From: Colwellia sp. Arc7-635 | Lineage (GTDB): Bacteria; Pseudomonadota; Gammaproteobacteria; Enterobacterales; Alteromonadaceae | Assembly (NCBI RefSeq): GCF_003971255.1 | Contig: NZ_CP034660.1 | Span: 1,736,001 to 1,800,000 of the forward strand | Direction: 5' to 3' | Length of the DNA stretch: 64,000 nt | Shown: positions 27,137 through 36,153 of the stretch, one piece after another | Numbering within the stretch: position 1 is the first letter of the stretch | How the letters are laid out: every line of letters begins with the position of its first letter | Made by a program: the position numbers and the translations under genes | Notes under the pieces: model-generated | The model's database searches: none | The model's input: only the letters and a program-made list of their open reading frames with translations | What the model was told of the DNA's origin: nothing

Positions 27137-28024
27137 GTGGAAATTTGGATTTATTTCACCTTACTTGCCGCTTTGATGCAAGCCATTCGTACCGCTGGGC
27201 AAAAGCAGTTAACGCAACATTTAAATGCTATGGCAACTACAGGCGTTCGCTACATTTATGCTCTGCCATTTGCATGGCTATATTTATGGTGGATGTTAGA
27301 TTACCGCCAGCTGTCGATGCCAGTTCTTAATACTACATTTATACAATACGCAATGATTGCCTGTGTAATGCAAATTATTGGTACCGTATGTTTAGTGGCT
27401 GCGTTTAAATATCGAAATTTTGCAGTGGCGACCAGCTTAGCTAAAACAGAAGCGATTCAAGTGGCTGTATTAGGCGCTTTGCTTTTTTCAGCAAGTTTGA
27501 CTGCCTTAGGCTGGATTTCAGTCGTTATTGGTGTCGTCGGTGTGTTGCTAGTTTCTAAAGTTAAGTTTACTTATAAAGATGTTTTTCAAAACCCAGGCGC
27601 CGGTTTTGGTTTAGCTGCTGGCTTAGGTTTAGCGGTAACGACATTGCTTATTCGTCAGTCGAGCTTAGCACTTAACACTGATTTATTATTGAGTGCTGCA
27701 GTTACGTTAACTTTTATGATCACTGTGCAAACATTATTTTCTGCTGTCTATGTCTATTTACAAGATAAACAGCAAATACAAGTTATGTTGAGACAATGGC
27801 GTTTATGCCTGTTTGTTGGTGTTACAAGTGTTTTAGGCTCAATTGGCTGGTTTACTGCGGCAAGTTTTCAAAACGCAGCTTATGTTAAAGCATTAGGCCA
27901 GGTAGAGTTTTTTATTACTTTGTTTATCACTTATCGTATTTTCAAAGAGAAAATATCAGCTGTCGAATATGTAGGAATGGCGCTGATCGTTGCCAGTGTC
28001 GTAATTTTGTTAGTGTGGGCTTGA
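27137..28024 (+). CDS. EamA/DMT-superfamily transporter
   Basis: An inner-membrane transporter of the drug/metabolite superfamily with ten predicted membrane helices in two EamA repeats. I chose the GTG at 27137 because the product then begins (M)EIWIYFTLLAALMQAIRTAGQ, which fits the first helix; an earlier TTG at 27119 would add six polar residues. About 295 aa. The first repeat contains AFKYRNFAVATSLAKTEAIQ, the second repeat ends GMALIVASVVILLVWA. Substrate unknown. No operon partner. Confidence 0.85.
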   Translation: MEIWIYFTLLAALMQAIRTAGQKQLTQHLNAMATTGVRYIYALPFAWLYLWWMLDYRQLSMPVLNTTFIQYAMIACVMQIIGTVCLVAAFKYRNFAVATSLAKTEAIQVAVLGALLFSASLTALGWISVVIGVVGVLLVSKVKFTYKDVFQNPGAGFGLAAGLGLAVTTLLIRQSSLALNTDLLLSAAVTLTFMITVQTLFSAVYVYLQDKQQIQVMLRQWRLCLFVGVTSVLGSIGWFTAASFQNAAYVKALGQVEFFITLFITYRIFKEKISAVEYVGMALIVASVVILLVWA

Positions 28025-28149
28025 TAACGTTATAGATAAACTACATTTCTTTCTATGCTATATGAAGTTGTAAGCGCACACCTTAATTGGTGCGCGAGCG
28101 TTAGCACTAAACGTTAATCACAGTAAGAACAGAAATACCTCCCCATGCT

Positions 28150-28458
28150 TTATTCGTCTGGTGCTTCTAATGTAAATACTAAATGTTTGCGCATATTTTT
28201 TAAAATAACGCCTTTTTTAAGCATTGCTCCACTCAAGCGTTTTTGCCATTTTAATAAATCTGGTTTTGCAGTCTCTAAAGCTTGCTCGTTTTCGAACTGA
28301 AAGCACAGCAGTAGTGAACTTGGAAATAAGTGATATTCAACGTCAAACCAGCATTGCAGCATACCAGAAAGTTCAGCGCGGCCTTGTTCTTCTAGTTTGT
28401 TGGCAATATTAAGTACAAGTGCTTGTTGCTTTATTTGCACAGCGGAGAGTTTCTTCAT
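28150..28458 (-). CDS. Conserved-looking hypothetical protein
   Basis: A 102-aa soluble protein I do not recognise. It has an amphipathic, mixed alpha/beta pattern: basic start MKKLSAVQIKQQALVLNIA, a central LQCWFDVEYHLFPSSLLLCFQFE with two cysteines, and a basic C-terminal third (KKGVILKNMRKHLVFTLEA). A Shine-Dalgarno-like gga is 10 bases before the ATG. It converges with the EamA gene. The regular composition and codon use suggest a real gene. Confidence 0.6.
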   Translation of the reverse strand: MKKLSAVQIKQQALVLNIANKLEEQGRAELSGMLQCWFDVEYHLFPSSLLLCFQFENEQALETAKPDLLKWQKRLSGAMLKKGVILKNMRKHLVFTLEAPDE

Positions 28459-28648
28459 TATTAAAATCCAAGTTAGCGGCTAAAAATACAGCCGGAATAG
28501 GGGTATTATACGCAAGCTTATAGGCAGGCAACAACATTGAAAGGGAGTTAATGTTTAACATGGTGCTTCAGGAATTAGCTGCCTATTTATCTTTTGCAGA
28601 TGGAGCACATAAAACAATCTACTAAGATGAAAAACCGCGGGCTATTGA

Positions 28649-28813
28649 TCTCACTCCATTTTGCTTATCATTGCTAGTCAGTTAATTCGGCTACAGATAT
28701 CTTATATTGCACAATTCGCCGGTTTAGGTTTAACACTAACCACTGATAAAAATGCGGCGTTCGAGTTACGACCTCATGCAGAACTTGCACTAGGCCTCAA
28801 TTGTCTGTGGTAG
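28649..28813 (+). pseudogene. Possible gene remnant without a start codon
   Basis: A frame open for 54 codons and ending in TAG, without a usable ATG. The part IAQFAGLGLTLTTDKNAAFELRPHAELALGLN (shown here in part: AGLGLTLTTDKNAAFELR) has coding-like composition. I cannot name the family. It may be the tail of a decayed gene or chance. Confidence 0.2.
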
Positions 28814-28893
28814 GTGTATCAGTATTTTGCTAAACTCCAAAAAAATATATTCGCCATTTTATGGTGAGTAACCCAATACAGTATGGAAATAAA

Positions 28894-29388
28894 ATGAAAA
28901 TTACCGATAAAACCGTTGTTCAGTTTCACTACACACTTAAAGATGAAGCAGGCGTTGAGATTGAAAACTCACATGCTGGCGATCCTCTAGCTTACCTACA
29001 TGGTTACAAAAACATGTTAGTTGGCGTAGAAAACGCTTTAACAGGTAAAGAAACTGGTGATAAATTTTCAGTAACTTTACAACCTGCTGACGCTTATGGC
29101 GAACGCCAAGAAGATGCGATTCAACGTGTACCAGTTAAACACATGCAAGGTTTACCTACGCCTAGTGCTAAATGGAAAGCAGGCATGACTGCTGTTGTTA
29201 ATACTGATGGCGGCCAACGTCAAGTTACTGTGCTTAAAGCCGGTAAATTCATGGTGACTGTTGATATTAACCCACCGTTAGCGGGCAAAGTATTGACCTT
29301 TGATTTAGAAGTTGCAGATGTACGTGAAGCTACAGCTGAAGAAATTGAACATGGTCATGCTCATGGCGCAGGTGGTCATCACCACTAA
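28894..29388 (+). CDS. slyD: SlyD-like FKBP-type peptidyl-prolyl isomerase
   Basis: A 164-aa cytoplasmic folding helper that isomerises X-Pro bonds. The ATG at 28894 is chosen because it yields the family start MKITDKTVVQFHYTLKDEAG and has gga upstream; an upstream ATG at 28861 would add 11 residues. FKBP motifs include PLAYLHGYKNMLVGVENAL and DAYGERQED, with the inserted chaperone flap between residues about 70 and 120. The C-terminus is His-rich (HGHAHGAGGHHH) but much shorter than in E. coli SlyD, so nickel binding is likely, though capacity is smaller. Terminator at 29417. Confidence 0.88.
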   Translation: MKITDKTVVQFHYTLKDEAGVEIENSHAGDPLAYLHGYKNMLVGVENALTGKETGDKFSVTLQPADAYGERQEDAIQRVPVKHMQGLPTPSAKWKAGMTAVVNTDGGQRQVTVLKAGKFMVTVDINPPLAGKVLTFDLEVADVREATAEEIEHGHAHGAGGHHH

Positions 29389-29416
29389 ACGAAATGTTTT
29401 TTTCGTTTATGATCAA

Positions 29417-29441
29417 AACCAGCCAAGTGCTGGTTTTTTTA
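29417..29441 (+). terminator. Rho-independent terminator of slyD-like gene
   Basis: Stem aaccagc/gctggtt (arms 29417-29423 and 29429-29435), 5-base loop, followed directly by a run of T. It ends the transcript 30 bases after the gene. Confidence 0.88.
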
Positions 29442-29478
29442 TGCTTAAACCTTTCTCCAATATTATGTTTTTAAAGTC

Positions 29479-29687
29479 ATACCAACTGTAATAAGTTATC
29501 GATCAATTTTAAGCGAGGGTAAATTTTCAAGAATAAGGCGCTTGATTGATTCTTACATGGATGTAAGTCATTAGCGCAATGCAGGAGCATATTGCCGAGT
29601 AATAGCTAGCTATTGTGATTGAAAGCAACGCAGTTATTGGAGATTTAAACCGGCTTAAAATGATCGATTGTTTATTTCAATTGGTAT
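29479..29687. mobile_element. Dispersed structured repeat, copy A (about 209 bp)
   Basis: This segment is repeated at 43055-43264. It starts ataccaactgtaataagtta and ends caattggtat; the two ends form an imperfect inverted repeat of about 35 bases (both contain the core atcgatca...ttttaagc). A central block of about 71 bases, beginning aaggcgcttgattgattc and ending gccgagtaatag, is identical between the copies and contains the hairpin cttacatggatgtaag. No protein is encoded, so it looks like a MITE-type non-autonomous element. Confidence 0.85.
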
Positions 29688-29808
29688 CACCCGCACGGTT
29701 ATTTAACTGAATAAACTTTCTATTTATCGCATTCTCTTGTCGAAGCTTTTATCTTGCTGCTATGGTAAGAACAATTAAACCCTAAAAATAACAAGAAGGC
29801 TTAATCTC

Positions 29809-31113
29809 ATGTATCCATGCAAATCATCGGTGACAACCATAGCGTTGTTGGTCAGCTGTGCATTATCTCAATCAGCACTAGCCGATACTTCAGTTATTCA
29901 TGCTGGCGAATTATTAGTTATTGCCGGTAAAGTACCGCTTAAAAAGCAAACATTAGTGATCACGGATGGTAAAATTTCTGCGTTGGAGGCAGGTTTTATT
30001 GCGCCAAGTAGCTTTGCAAAAGATGCGAAGTTAGTTGATTTATCATCAAGTTTTGTTATGTCTGGCTTAATGGATATGCATGTACACTTACAAGGTGAGC
30101 TTGGTCCTAATAACGATAGTGATACGGTTAATTTGTCAGATGCTGATGTGTTAATGAAAAGTGCTTATTTCGCTAACAAAACCTTAATGGCTGGTTTTAC
30201 TACCGTGCGCGATTTAGGCAGTAGCGCTGAGCAAATGTTTGCATTGCGCGATGGTGTTAAACGCGGTTGGATCACAGGTCCAACGATTATAGCGTCAGGT
30301 AGCAGTGTTGCCGTTACGGGCGGGCATGGTGATGTTGATGGCATGGCGCCAGATTTAATGGATCTGCATACCGCAAAAACAGTTTGTGATGGGCCTTATG
30401 ATTGTCGACGTGCAACACGTCACGCGATTAAATATGGTGCTGATGTGATTAAAATCACGTCGACCGGCGGCGTGTTATCCGACACTAATACTGGTACAGG
30501 TCAGCAAATGGCTGATGATGAAATAAAAGAAGTTATTGATACTGCTCATGCACTTGGTCGAAAAGTAGCGAGTCATGCACATGCTGCTGCAGGTATTAAT
30601 GCCGCATTGCGCGCTGGTGTCGATAGCATCGAACATGGTAGTTATGCTAATGCAGAAAGTATTAAGTTATTCAAAAAATATGGCGCTTACCTTGTACCAA
30701 CATTGATGGCGGGCGATACCGTGGTCACCATGGCAAAAACGACCAATTTTATGTCACCAGCGATTCGCGCTAAAGCGATACGTGTCGGCGGAGATATGAC
30801 TGAAAACTTTAAACGTTCATACAAAGCGGGCGTAAAAATAGCCTATGGCACAGACAGTGGTGTTTCCAAGCATGGCTACAATGCTAGAGAAGCACAATTA
30901 ATGTTTGCTGCGGGCATGACCGCACAAGATATACTTGTTTCAGCAACTATTAATGGCGCTGATTTAATTGATAAAACTGACTCGTTAGGCACGTTAGAAA
31001 TAGGTAAGGTGGCGGATGTTATTGCCATGCATGCGAGCCCATTAAATGATATTAACGAGCTGATGGATGTTGATTTTGTCATGAAGTCCGGGAAAATAGT
31101 TAAACAGAAGTAG
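29809..31113 (+). CDS. Exported amidohydrolase-family protein
   Basis: A 434-aa periplasmic metal-dependent hydrolase of the imidazolonepropionase/prolidase-like amidohydrolase group. It has a signal peptide (about residues 1-26, ending SALA before DTSV). All metal-site elements are seen: HxH in MDMHVHLQGE, the carboxylated Lys in DVIKITSTGG, His in VASHAHAAAG, His in SIEHGSYA and the catalytic Asp in AYGTDSGVSKHG. Related exported enzymes cleave Xaa-Pro or Xaa-Arg/Lys dipeptides, so dipeptide hydrolysis is likely (inference). RBS aagaagg. A stem-loop separates it from the converging EamA gene. Confidence 0.88.
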   Translation: MYPCKSSVTTIALLVSCALSQSALADTSVIHAGELLVIAGKVPLKKQTLVITDGKISALEAGFIAPSSFAKDAKLVDLSSSFVMSGLMDMHVHLQGELGPNNDSDTVNLSDADVLMKSAYFANKTLMAGFTTVRDLGSSAEQMFALRDGVKRGWITGPTIIASGSSVAVTGGHGDVDGMAPDLMDLHTAKTVCDGPYDCRRATRHAIKYGADVIKITSTGGVLSDTNTGTGQQMADDEIKEVIDTAHALGRKVASHAHAAAGINAALRAGVDSIEHGSYANAESIKLFKKYGAYLVPTLMAGDTVVTMAKTTNFMSPAIRAKAIRVGGDMTENFKRSYKAGVKIAYGTDSGVSKHGYNAREAQLMFAAGMTAQDILVSATINGADLIDKTDSLGTLEIGKVADVIAMHASPLNDINELMDVDFVMKSGKIVKQK

Positions 31114-31147
31114 CGTTAATCAGCAACAGTGTTCATCAAAAACAAGT

Positions 31148-31187
31148 GAGTGAACAAAGGCGATCATTTAATGGTCTTTGTTCACTC
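31148..31187. terminator. Bidirectional hairpin between converging genes
   Basis: A perfect 12-bp stem (gagtgaacaaag, arms 31148-31159 and 31176-31187) lies exactly between the amidohydrolase stop and the stop of the minus-strand EamA gene. T-runs on both sides are weak. Confidence 0.55.
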
Positions 31188-31197
31188 TGTTATTTGA

Positions 31198-32169
31198 CTA
31201 TTTCCTTTTCAGTACCCCGGTAGTGAGCGCAACGCCAAACAATATCACCGCGCCACCAATTATCATCATTAGACTAATACTCTCATCCAAAAATAATGCT
31301 CCCCACAATATGCCAAAAGCAGGAATTAAATAGGTTACCGATATCGCTTTTGCAGGACCTAGCGCAGCAATAAGACGAAAGAATAAAATATACGCGACGC
31401 CTGTGCAGATAACACCAATCAATAACACCGACCAAATTGCGCTTGAGCTTGGCATTGTGTCAGGAATAAAGCCTAGGCTTATGGGGATCAACAGGACGGT
31501 TGCAGAAATTTGACTGCCAGCAGCCAAAGCGAGCGGTTTTATTGTGCTTAAATACTTCTTTGTATAATTTGCTGAAATGCCGTAGCAAAGTGCTGCTAAC
31601 ATCGCCGCTAAGGTCGGCAGTAATGTTGGCATTAGTGTTGGCAATAACGTAGGCACTAACGCATTAGTTTGTACTTGTTGTGTACGTGTAAAAGCACTGA
31701 ATTGTAAGTTTTCAAATACCAGTAAATATACCCCTAAAAAGCCGAACAATAAGCCTAATGTTGCACTCAGTGATAATTTATCTTTTAACCAGATAAGCGC
31801 TACAATGGCACCAAACATAGGTGTTGTGGCATTTAGTACTGATGTTGTGCCCGCGGTTAGGGTTAATGTGGCATAGCCGAATAGGCTAAATGGAATGGCA
31901 GTGTTTAAAGCTCCCACCACGAAAACATGTCGCCAATGACCCTTTAGTGCTTTGGTTTCTTTATATAAAATTAAGCACACTAGTAAGAATATCGCCGCTA
32001 TACCTGCACGTAATGTGGTAAACAATATTGGTCCAAATTCTGGCGAACCAATGCGCATAAACATAAACGATGCGCCCCAAATAGCGGCTAATAAGAGTAA
32101 TTCAATCGTCGATTTATTGTCTTTAGTGTTTAATGCGTTCACCGCTATCCTTGTCGATATTAGTTTCAT
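31198..32169 (-). CDS. EamA/DMT-superfamily transporter
   Basis: A 323-aa inner-membrane transporter with ten predicted helices in two EamA domains; the start of the first is LLLAAIWGASFMFMRIGSPEFGP and the second ends in FGVALTTGVLKRK. Between helices five and six there is an insertion made of a repeated PTLLPTLMPTLLPTL motif, encoded by degenerate 15-base repeats near 31605-31665; it is likely expanded by slippage and unusual for this family. Substrate unknown. trmO begins 68 bases upstream on the same strand but is a separate function. Confidence 0.83.
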   Translation of the reverse strand: MKLISTRIAVNALNTKDNKSTIELLLLAAIWGASFMFMRIGSPEFGPILFTTLRAGIAAIFLLVCLILYKETKALKGHWRHVFVVGALNTAIPFSLFGYATLTLTAGTTSVLNATTPMFGAIVALIWLKDKLSLSATLGLLFGFLGVYLLVFENLQFSAFTRTQQVQTNALVPTLLPTLMPTLLPTLAAMLAALCYGISANYTKKYLSTIKPLALAAGSQISATVLLIPISLGFIPDTMPSSSAIWSVLLIGVICTGVAYILFFRLIAALGPAKAISVTYLIPAFGILWGALFLDESISLMMIIGGAVILFGVALTTGVLKRK

Positions 32170-32236
32170 TCAGTGGCTGATAGTTTTACACAGAATATTA
32201 ATGGCTAGTCGCGATAATCGGACGGCTCATGTGAAT

Positions 32237-32977
32237 TTATTCTGCATCAGTAACTTTGCTGATAGCGATAACATCAAGTGTTGTTAAAGAGCTCATTTGC
32301 CATTGAATATTTAGATCATACAAAGTCATACCATAGATTTTATCATCAACATTTTTTTGTTTGTAAGCCGGACGAGGATCTTGAGTTAACACTTGTTCGA
32401 TGAGACTTTTTAATTTTGGATACTGTTCGTTATAGCTCTGTAGTGCGATTTTAGCCGGGTCAGAAAACGCCACATCAATATTATTATCAGGCTGCTCCTG
32501 AGCGTAACCACCATGGGCATTCTCAATAATATCAGCGTAGGGCACATAAGGTTTTATATCGACTATTGGCGTGCCATCGAGTAAGTCTAGCTCGCTAATA
32601 TGAAGCACAACCTGAGACTGTTTATTATCTGTTAGCTGATGTTCAATTCGGTCAAGTTTGACCACCGACATACCAATAGGATTAGGCCTAAACGTTGACC
32701 GTGTTGCTAATACACCTAATTTTTTATTACCACCTAAACGTGGCGGTCGCACTAGAGGTTTCCAGCCTTGTGCTTGCGTACCATGAAATACAAACAACAG
32801 CCAAATATGGCTAAATTGCTCTAAGCCCCTAACTAAATCAAGATTATTAGCAGCACCGGTTAGCCGTAATTGTCCTTGAGCGGCAGTTACAATGCCGGGC
32901 TGTCTTGGAATAGCGAACTTTTCTTTATAAGGCGAATCAATCGTACCAATAACCGTTAAATTAACACTGTCGGTCAT
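32237..32977 (-). CDS. trmO: tRNA m6t6A37 methyltransferase
   Basis: TrmO (formerly TsaA/YaeB) adds a methyl group to N6 of threonylcarbamoyl-adenosine 37 of threonine tRNAs. The 246-aa product has the family's TsaA beta-barrel: IGTIDSPYKEKFAIPRQPG at the start, FSHIWLLFVFHG, and the conserved LATRSTFRPNPIGMSVVKL motif. The C-terminal domain (LDLLDGTPIVDIKPYVPYAD) is complete. Its ATG overlaps the TGA of the upstream rcsF gene by four bases, and rcsF next to trmO is also the order in E. coli. Confidence 0.93.
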   Translation of the reverse strand: MTDSVNLTVIGTIDSPYKEKFAIPRQPGIVTAAQGQLRLTGAANNLDLVRGLEQFSHIWLLFVFHGTQAQGWKPLVRPPRLGGNKKLGVLATRSTFRPNPIGMSVVKLDRIEHQLTDNKQSQVVLHISELDLLDGTPIVDIKPYVPYADIIENAHGGYAQEQPDNNIDVAFSDPAKIALQSYNEQYPKLKSLIEQVLTQDPRPAYKQKNVDDKIYGMTLYDLNIQWQMSSLTTLDVIAISKVTDAE

Positions 32978-33417
32978 TTTTTCGCTTGCTCAACCTGATA
33001 AGCTCGACCATAACAAACGGTAGAGGCTAGACAATACTTTGCCGCTTTATCTTCTTCAATCATCACACATTGACTGAAAATAATAGCATTAGCACCAAGC
33101 TTGTAAGCATTACGTCTAGCTTCGGTGCGAGCATCAATTTCATTAGGCAGGGCATGATGGGCTTTTTCTTGGCAAGACTCACCTTCGACTAAACCAAGAA
33201 ATTTATATTTACCGGTAAAATCCTGCTCTTTCTTAACAATGTTAACTTTTGTTGGTGAAAAATAATTTTTAAAATTCTCACGGTCTAAATTTGTTGATAC
33301 ATCATTTATTTTCGCACAGCTTGTCGTTAGTATTGCGACGAATATAAAAATGCTTGTGTTACGTGTGGCTTGCATCGAGGCAGTAGTATACTTTTTAATG
33401 ATTGTTTTTAAACTCAT
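32974..33417 (-). CDS. rcsF: RcsF-like outer-membrane lipoprotein
   Basis: RcsF senses cell-envelope stress from the outer membrane and signals to the Rcs phosphorelay. The 147-aa frame has a lipoprotein signal with the lipobox LTTSC; translation may instead start at the internal Met (codon 15, MQATRNTS), just ahead of the hydrophobic part. The folded domain has four conserved cysteines in the RcsF arrangement: GESCQ, IFSQC, KYCLA and TVCYGRAYQ, which form two disulfides in the known protein. Identification rests on these and on its place directly before trmO. No Rcs kinase genes are in the window. Confidence 0.82.
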   Translation of the reverse strand: MSLKTIIKKYTTASMQATRNTSIFIFVAILTTSCAKINDVSTNLDRENFKNYFSPTKVNIVKKEQDFTGKYKFLGLVEGESCQEKAHHALPNEIDARTEARRNAYKLGANAIIFSQCVMIEEDKAAKYCLASTVCYGRAYQVEQAKK

Positions 33418-33477
33418 GACTAAATCCTATTTATGGCTGTTACTTTGTTTTTAATTGTATTAATGATTGTTTGCATC

Positions 33478-33792
33478 TATACCCAAGCCACTTGAAGATG
33501 CAGGATTCAGCAAGTCGAGAAAGGGTTAACACCAAGGCATTGATTGAGGAGAATGGTTGTTCCATTTTCAAAATCAATAACGCCGGAGATGACCCTTTAT
33601 CGCCTTGCCCGAAGGGAGCTAAGCTAGAAAAACAGCTCTGCGTTGCATACACGGATGTATGTACTTAGCTTTTGTCTGGAGCAAAAAAGCTGTGCAGCAC
33701 TTGATAAGGGAATAACCATTATCTTCGTACTACGCCTTGACCTGATTTCCTAGCTTAGCTCTGAAACTGCATCTTCAAGTGGTTTGGGTATA
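33478..33792. mobile_element. MITE-like element, 315 bp with 25-bp terminal inverted repeats
   Basis: The left end (33478-33502, tatacccaagcca...) and right end (33768-33792) are inverted copies matching at 24 of 25 bases. Between them lie about 265 bases without a credible gene, although frames open on both strands for 65-70 codons. The central part contains a short palindrome (acatac-acgg-atgtatgt type) similar to the one in the 210-bp repeat. A partial relative occurs at 12681-12772. The ends are flanked by TA, as expected if TA were the duplicated target. Confidence 0.85.
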
Positions 33793-33823
33793 TACACCTT
33801 TACACTTATGCATCCGGTGCTTA

Positions 33824-35959
33824 TTAATTAGCATCAATGTCAGTTAAATTAGCGTTCCCTTCAATCCAATAATTGAACAGTTTATCTATGGTTTTGCTTT
33901 GTTGTTTCATTGAAATCCAATTGCGCATAAATAGTTCAAAAGCATGATCATTTTTATTGATTGGAAAGGCCATATATAACGGAGCTAACTTCGGCTTTGG
34001 CACCACAACAGTATAACCAGGGTTTAATAGGGTCCATGCTGAAGAAGCCGCTGCGCCATATATCATCGCATCGATATGACTAAACTCTTCTTTAAAAAAT
34101 AATCGAGGAGTAGATATTTCCCAAGCTTTACCTTGTGTAAAAATACGAGCGACTGCTTTTTGATAAAAAAAGCTTTCTGGAATGCCAAAGGTGAGATCTT
34201 TACGCGGTAATATTTTATCCCACTCGGTAAATTCTGCACGCCTCTTATCTTTAACCACAATCGCTAAATTCTGGGTACTGTAAGGCATTGTTAAAGTGAA
34301 TTGCGCGATATTATCTGGGATAACAGGGACGCCTGAGGTCATATCGAGATAACCCGAAGCTAATAATGATTGTGCTTGATGATGAAATATTTTCACAAAC
34401 TCTATATCGACGTTTAAATCTATAGCGAGTTGATTCATTATTTCGATATCAAAACCAACGAGCTTACCGTTGTTGTTATGAAACGAGTAGGGCAAGTCAT
34501 CACGAAAGTAGCCCACGCGAATAAATCCACGCTGCTTGATACGAGTCAGCACACCAACAAAGGGTTGAGCGGTAGCACTATTTTCATCGGCTTTATCTAA
34601 ATAACGACTGTTGACGTTTTCCATCAAAAAGTCGCGTTCTATAAATTTGCTATAGCCTTGATATTGATAACTAATAGCACTGAAAGCAAATTTTAAAGCA
34701 ATAAAAGCACAGATCGACAATACAGGAATAATGGCTAAATTTTTAATCAGTGTTTTTTTCTTTAAAATAAAACCCTTAGCCATACTAGTAGCAACAAGTA
34801 AGGGTAAACAACAAGCAAAAGTAACAGAAAGAATTGCCGATAAGCGGCCAACGACTAAGTTTTCAGACACAATAAAAAAGTCGAACATTGAATTTGAAAC
34901 GTTAAATAACTCTAACAGGTTTTGCATTGCTAACGTACTGGTGCCAAATAATTGCGGAATACCAATAACGACCAATTGTACATAGTCCTCAAAGCTGATG
35001 TAAGCACCTGAAAACCACGCCGCGAACAAAACAAAGAGTAGCGATAACAGCTTACCACCGACAGGCAGACTGTAACTAATAGGTACGATCACTTCAGAAA
35101 TTTTATCGGCATTTTCTGTTTGCGGATATTGCGAAGCAATTAACTGTTTGGTTTTTTCAACAATAATAGGGATGACGACAAAAAAGCTCCCAGTAGCAAA
35201 TGCCGTGATCATGGCTTCTCTTGAGGCTTTTAAAATTGCACGGTATCCAAAAGGTGTAATGGTCGCCAATAACGCAGGAAACACCACAAAAGAGAGTAAA
35301 AGCACCAAGACTACGGCACTTGCAACATAGATCATTAAACCATCGAGTTGCGAGGCATCAAGTGTCGATGCGGCTCGCCAACCAATACAAAATACGCCAA
35401 CAGGTGCAAAGCGCATCACAATATGACTAATATTACTGATGGACTGCTTTAAGTTACCGAGTACGGCTAGTGTTTGACGCTTATTTTTAATTGGCATTAA
35501 GCCAACACCAATAAAAACACTAAACAATACGACAGAAGGGATAACAGCATTAGCAAAAGCATTAAAAGGATTGGATGGAATAAATAATTCAATGAGATTA
35601 AATTCTTGGCTAACTTTAATGGTATTAGCGCTATAGAATTCAGCACTTTGCCAATTCGGAAATGATAATGGCGCCATCAAGATGAAACATAGCATTATAG
35701 CCATAAGTAGCAATATCAGTAGTACTGTACTTTTAAGTGCTGACTTAGCTTTGCTTGCTGATAACCCACCAATGCCGACCATCAAAGACAGTGAAATATA
35801 AGGTAATGCGGTCATTTGCAGTAACATAACAAAGGCATTGGCAAGATGATTGACCATTGAATACAACGGGACGCTAAAACTGCCAATGACAAGTCCTATC
35901 GCCATAGCAATAATGATGCGGGTAGATAAAGGGATTTTGCTAAGTTTCAATATTGTCAT
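33824..35959 (-). CDS. Dicarboxylate/amino-acid:cation symporter fused to a solute-binding domain
   Basis: A 711-aa fusion. Residues 1 to about 430 form a DAACS/SDF symporter (glutamate or C4-dicarboxylate carrier) with the usual eight helices and hairpins, including the conserved stretches FAPVGVFCIGWR and AFATGSFFVVIPII (serine-rich hairpin position). After a last membrane helix (LAIIPVLSICAFIALKFAF) comes a family-3 periplasmic solute-binding domain from about residue 478 (IRVGYFRDDLPYSF, LVGFDIEIMNQLA, DMTSGVPVIPD). The binding lobe would lie in the periplasm, tethered to its carrier. Known carriers of this family do not need a binding protein. It may have sensing or substrate-capture function (inference). 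Confidence 0.85.
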   Translation of the reverse strand: MTILKLSKIPLSTRIIIAMAIGLVIGSFSVPLYSMVNHLANAFVMLLQMTALPYISLSLMVGIGGLSASKAKSALKSTVLLILLLMAIMLCFILMAPLSFPNWQSAEFYSANTIKVSQEFNLIELFIPSNPFNAFANAVIPSVVLFSVFIGVGLMPIKNKRQTLAVLGNLKQSISNISHIVMRFAPVGVFCIGWRAASTLDASQLDGLMIYVASAVVLVLLLSFVVFPALLATITPFGYRAILKASREAMITAFATGSFFVVIPIIVEKTKQLIASQYPQTENADKISEVIVPISYSLPVGGKLLSLLFVLFAAWFSGAYISFEDYVQLVVIGIPQLFGTSTLAMQNLLELFNVSNSMFDFFIVSENLVVGRLSAILSVTFACCLPLLVATSMAKGFILKKKTLIKNLAIIPVLSICAFIALKFAFSAISYQYQGYSKFIERDFLMENVNSRYLDKADENSATAQPFVGVLTRIKQRGFIRVGYFRDDLPYSFHNNNGKLVGFDIEIMNQLAIDLNVDIEFVKIFHHQAQSLLASGYLDMTSGVPVIPDNIAQFTLTMPYSTQNLAIVVKDKRRAEFTEWDKILPRKDLTFGIPESFFYQKAVARIFTQGKAWEISTPRLFFKEEFSHIDAMIYGAAASSAWTLLNPGYTVVVPKPKLAPLYMAFPINKNDHAFELFMRNWISMKQQSKTIDKLFNYWIEGNANLTDIDAN

Positions 35960-36065
35960 ATAGATTAACGTTACTAATAAGTTCTGGCGTTTAAGTTATG
36001 GCATTCGCTGTTATCAATCATGATATAGCAAGTTTAGAGAAAGTGAATGATGAACAGATATTAAA

Positions 36066-36100
36066 AAGGCAAACCTTGGTTTATTATCAAGGTTTGCCTT
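36066..36100 (-). terminator. Rho-independent terminator of metG
   Basis: A perfect stem (aaggcaaaccttg and its complement) with a 9-base loop, followed on the minus strand by TTTTTAA; 54 bases after the metG stop codon. Confidence 0.85.
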
Positions 36101-36153
36101 ATATGTTGTTGTAAAATATGTTGCTACGCACACTTAATGTAATTGAGTGTTCG

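Noticed and set aside
27073-27330. 85-codon frame overlapping the start of the EamA transporter
   Set aside because: It is in another frame of a well-supported transporter gene and has no resemblance to known proteins.
33440-33668. Open frames of 65-70 codons on both strands
   Set aside because: They lie within the inverted-repeat element and have low-complexity, proline/serine-rich translations without an RBS; they are better explained as part of the mobile element.
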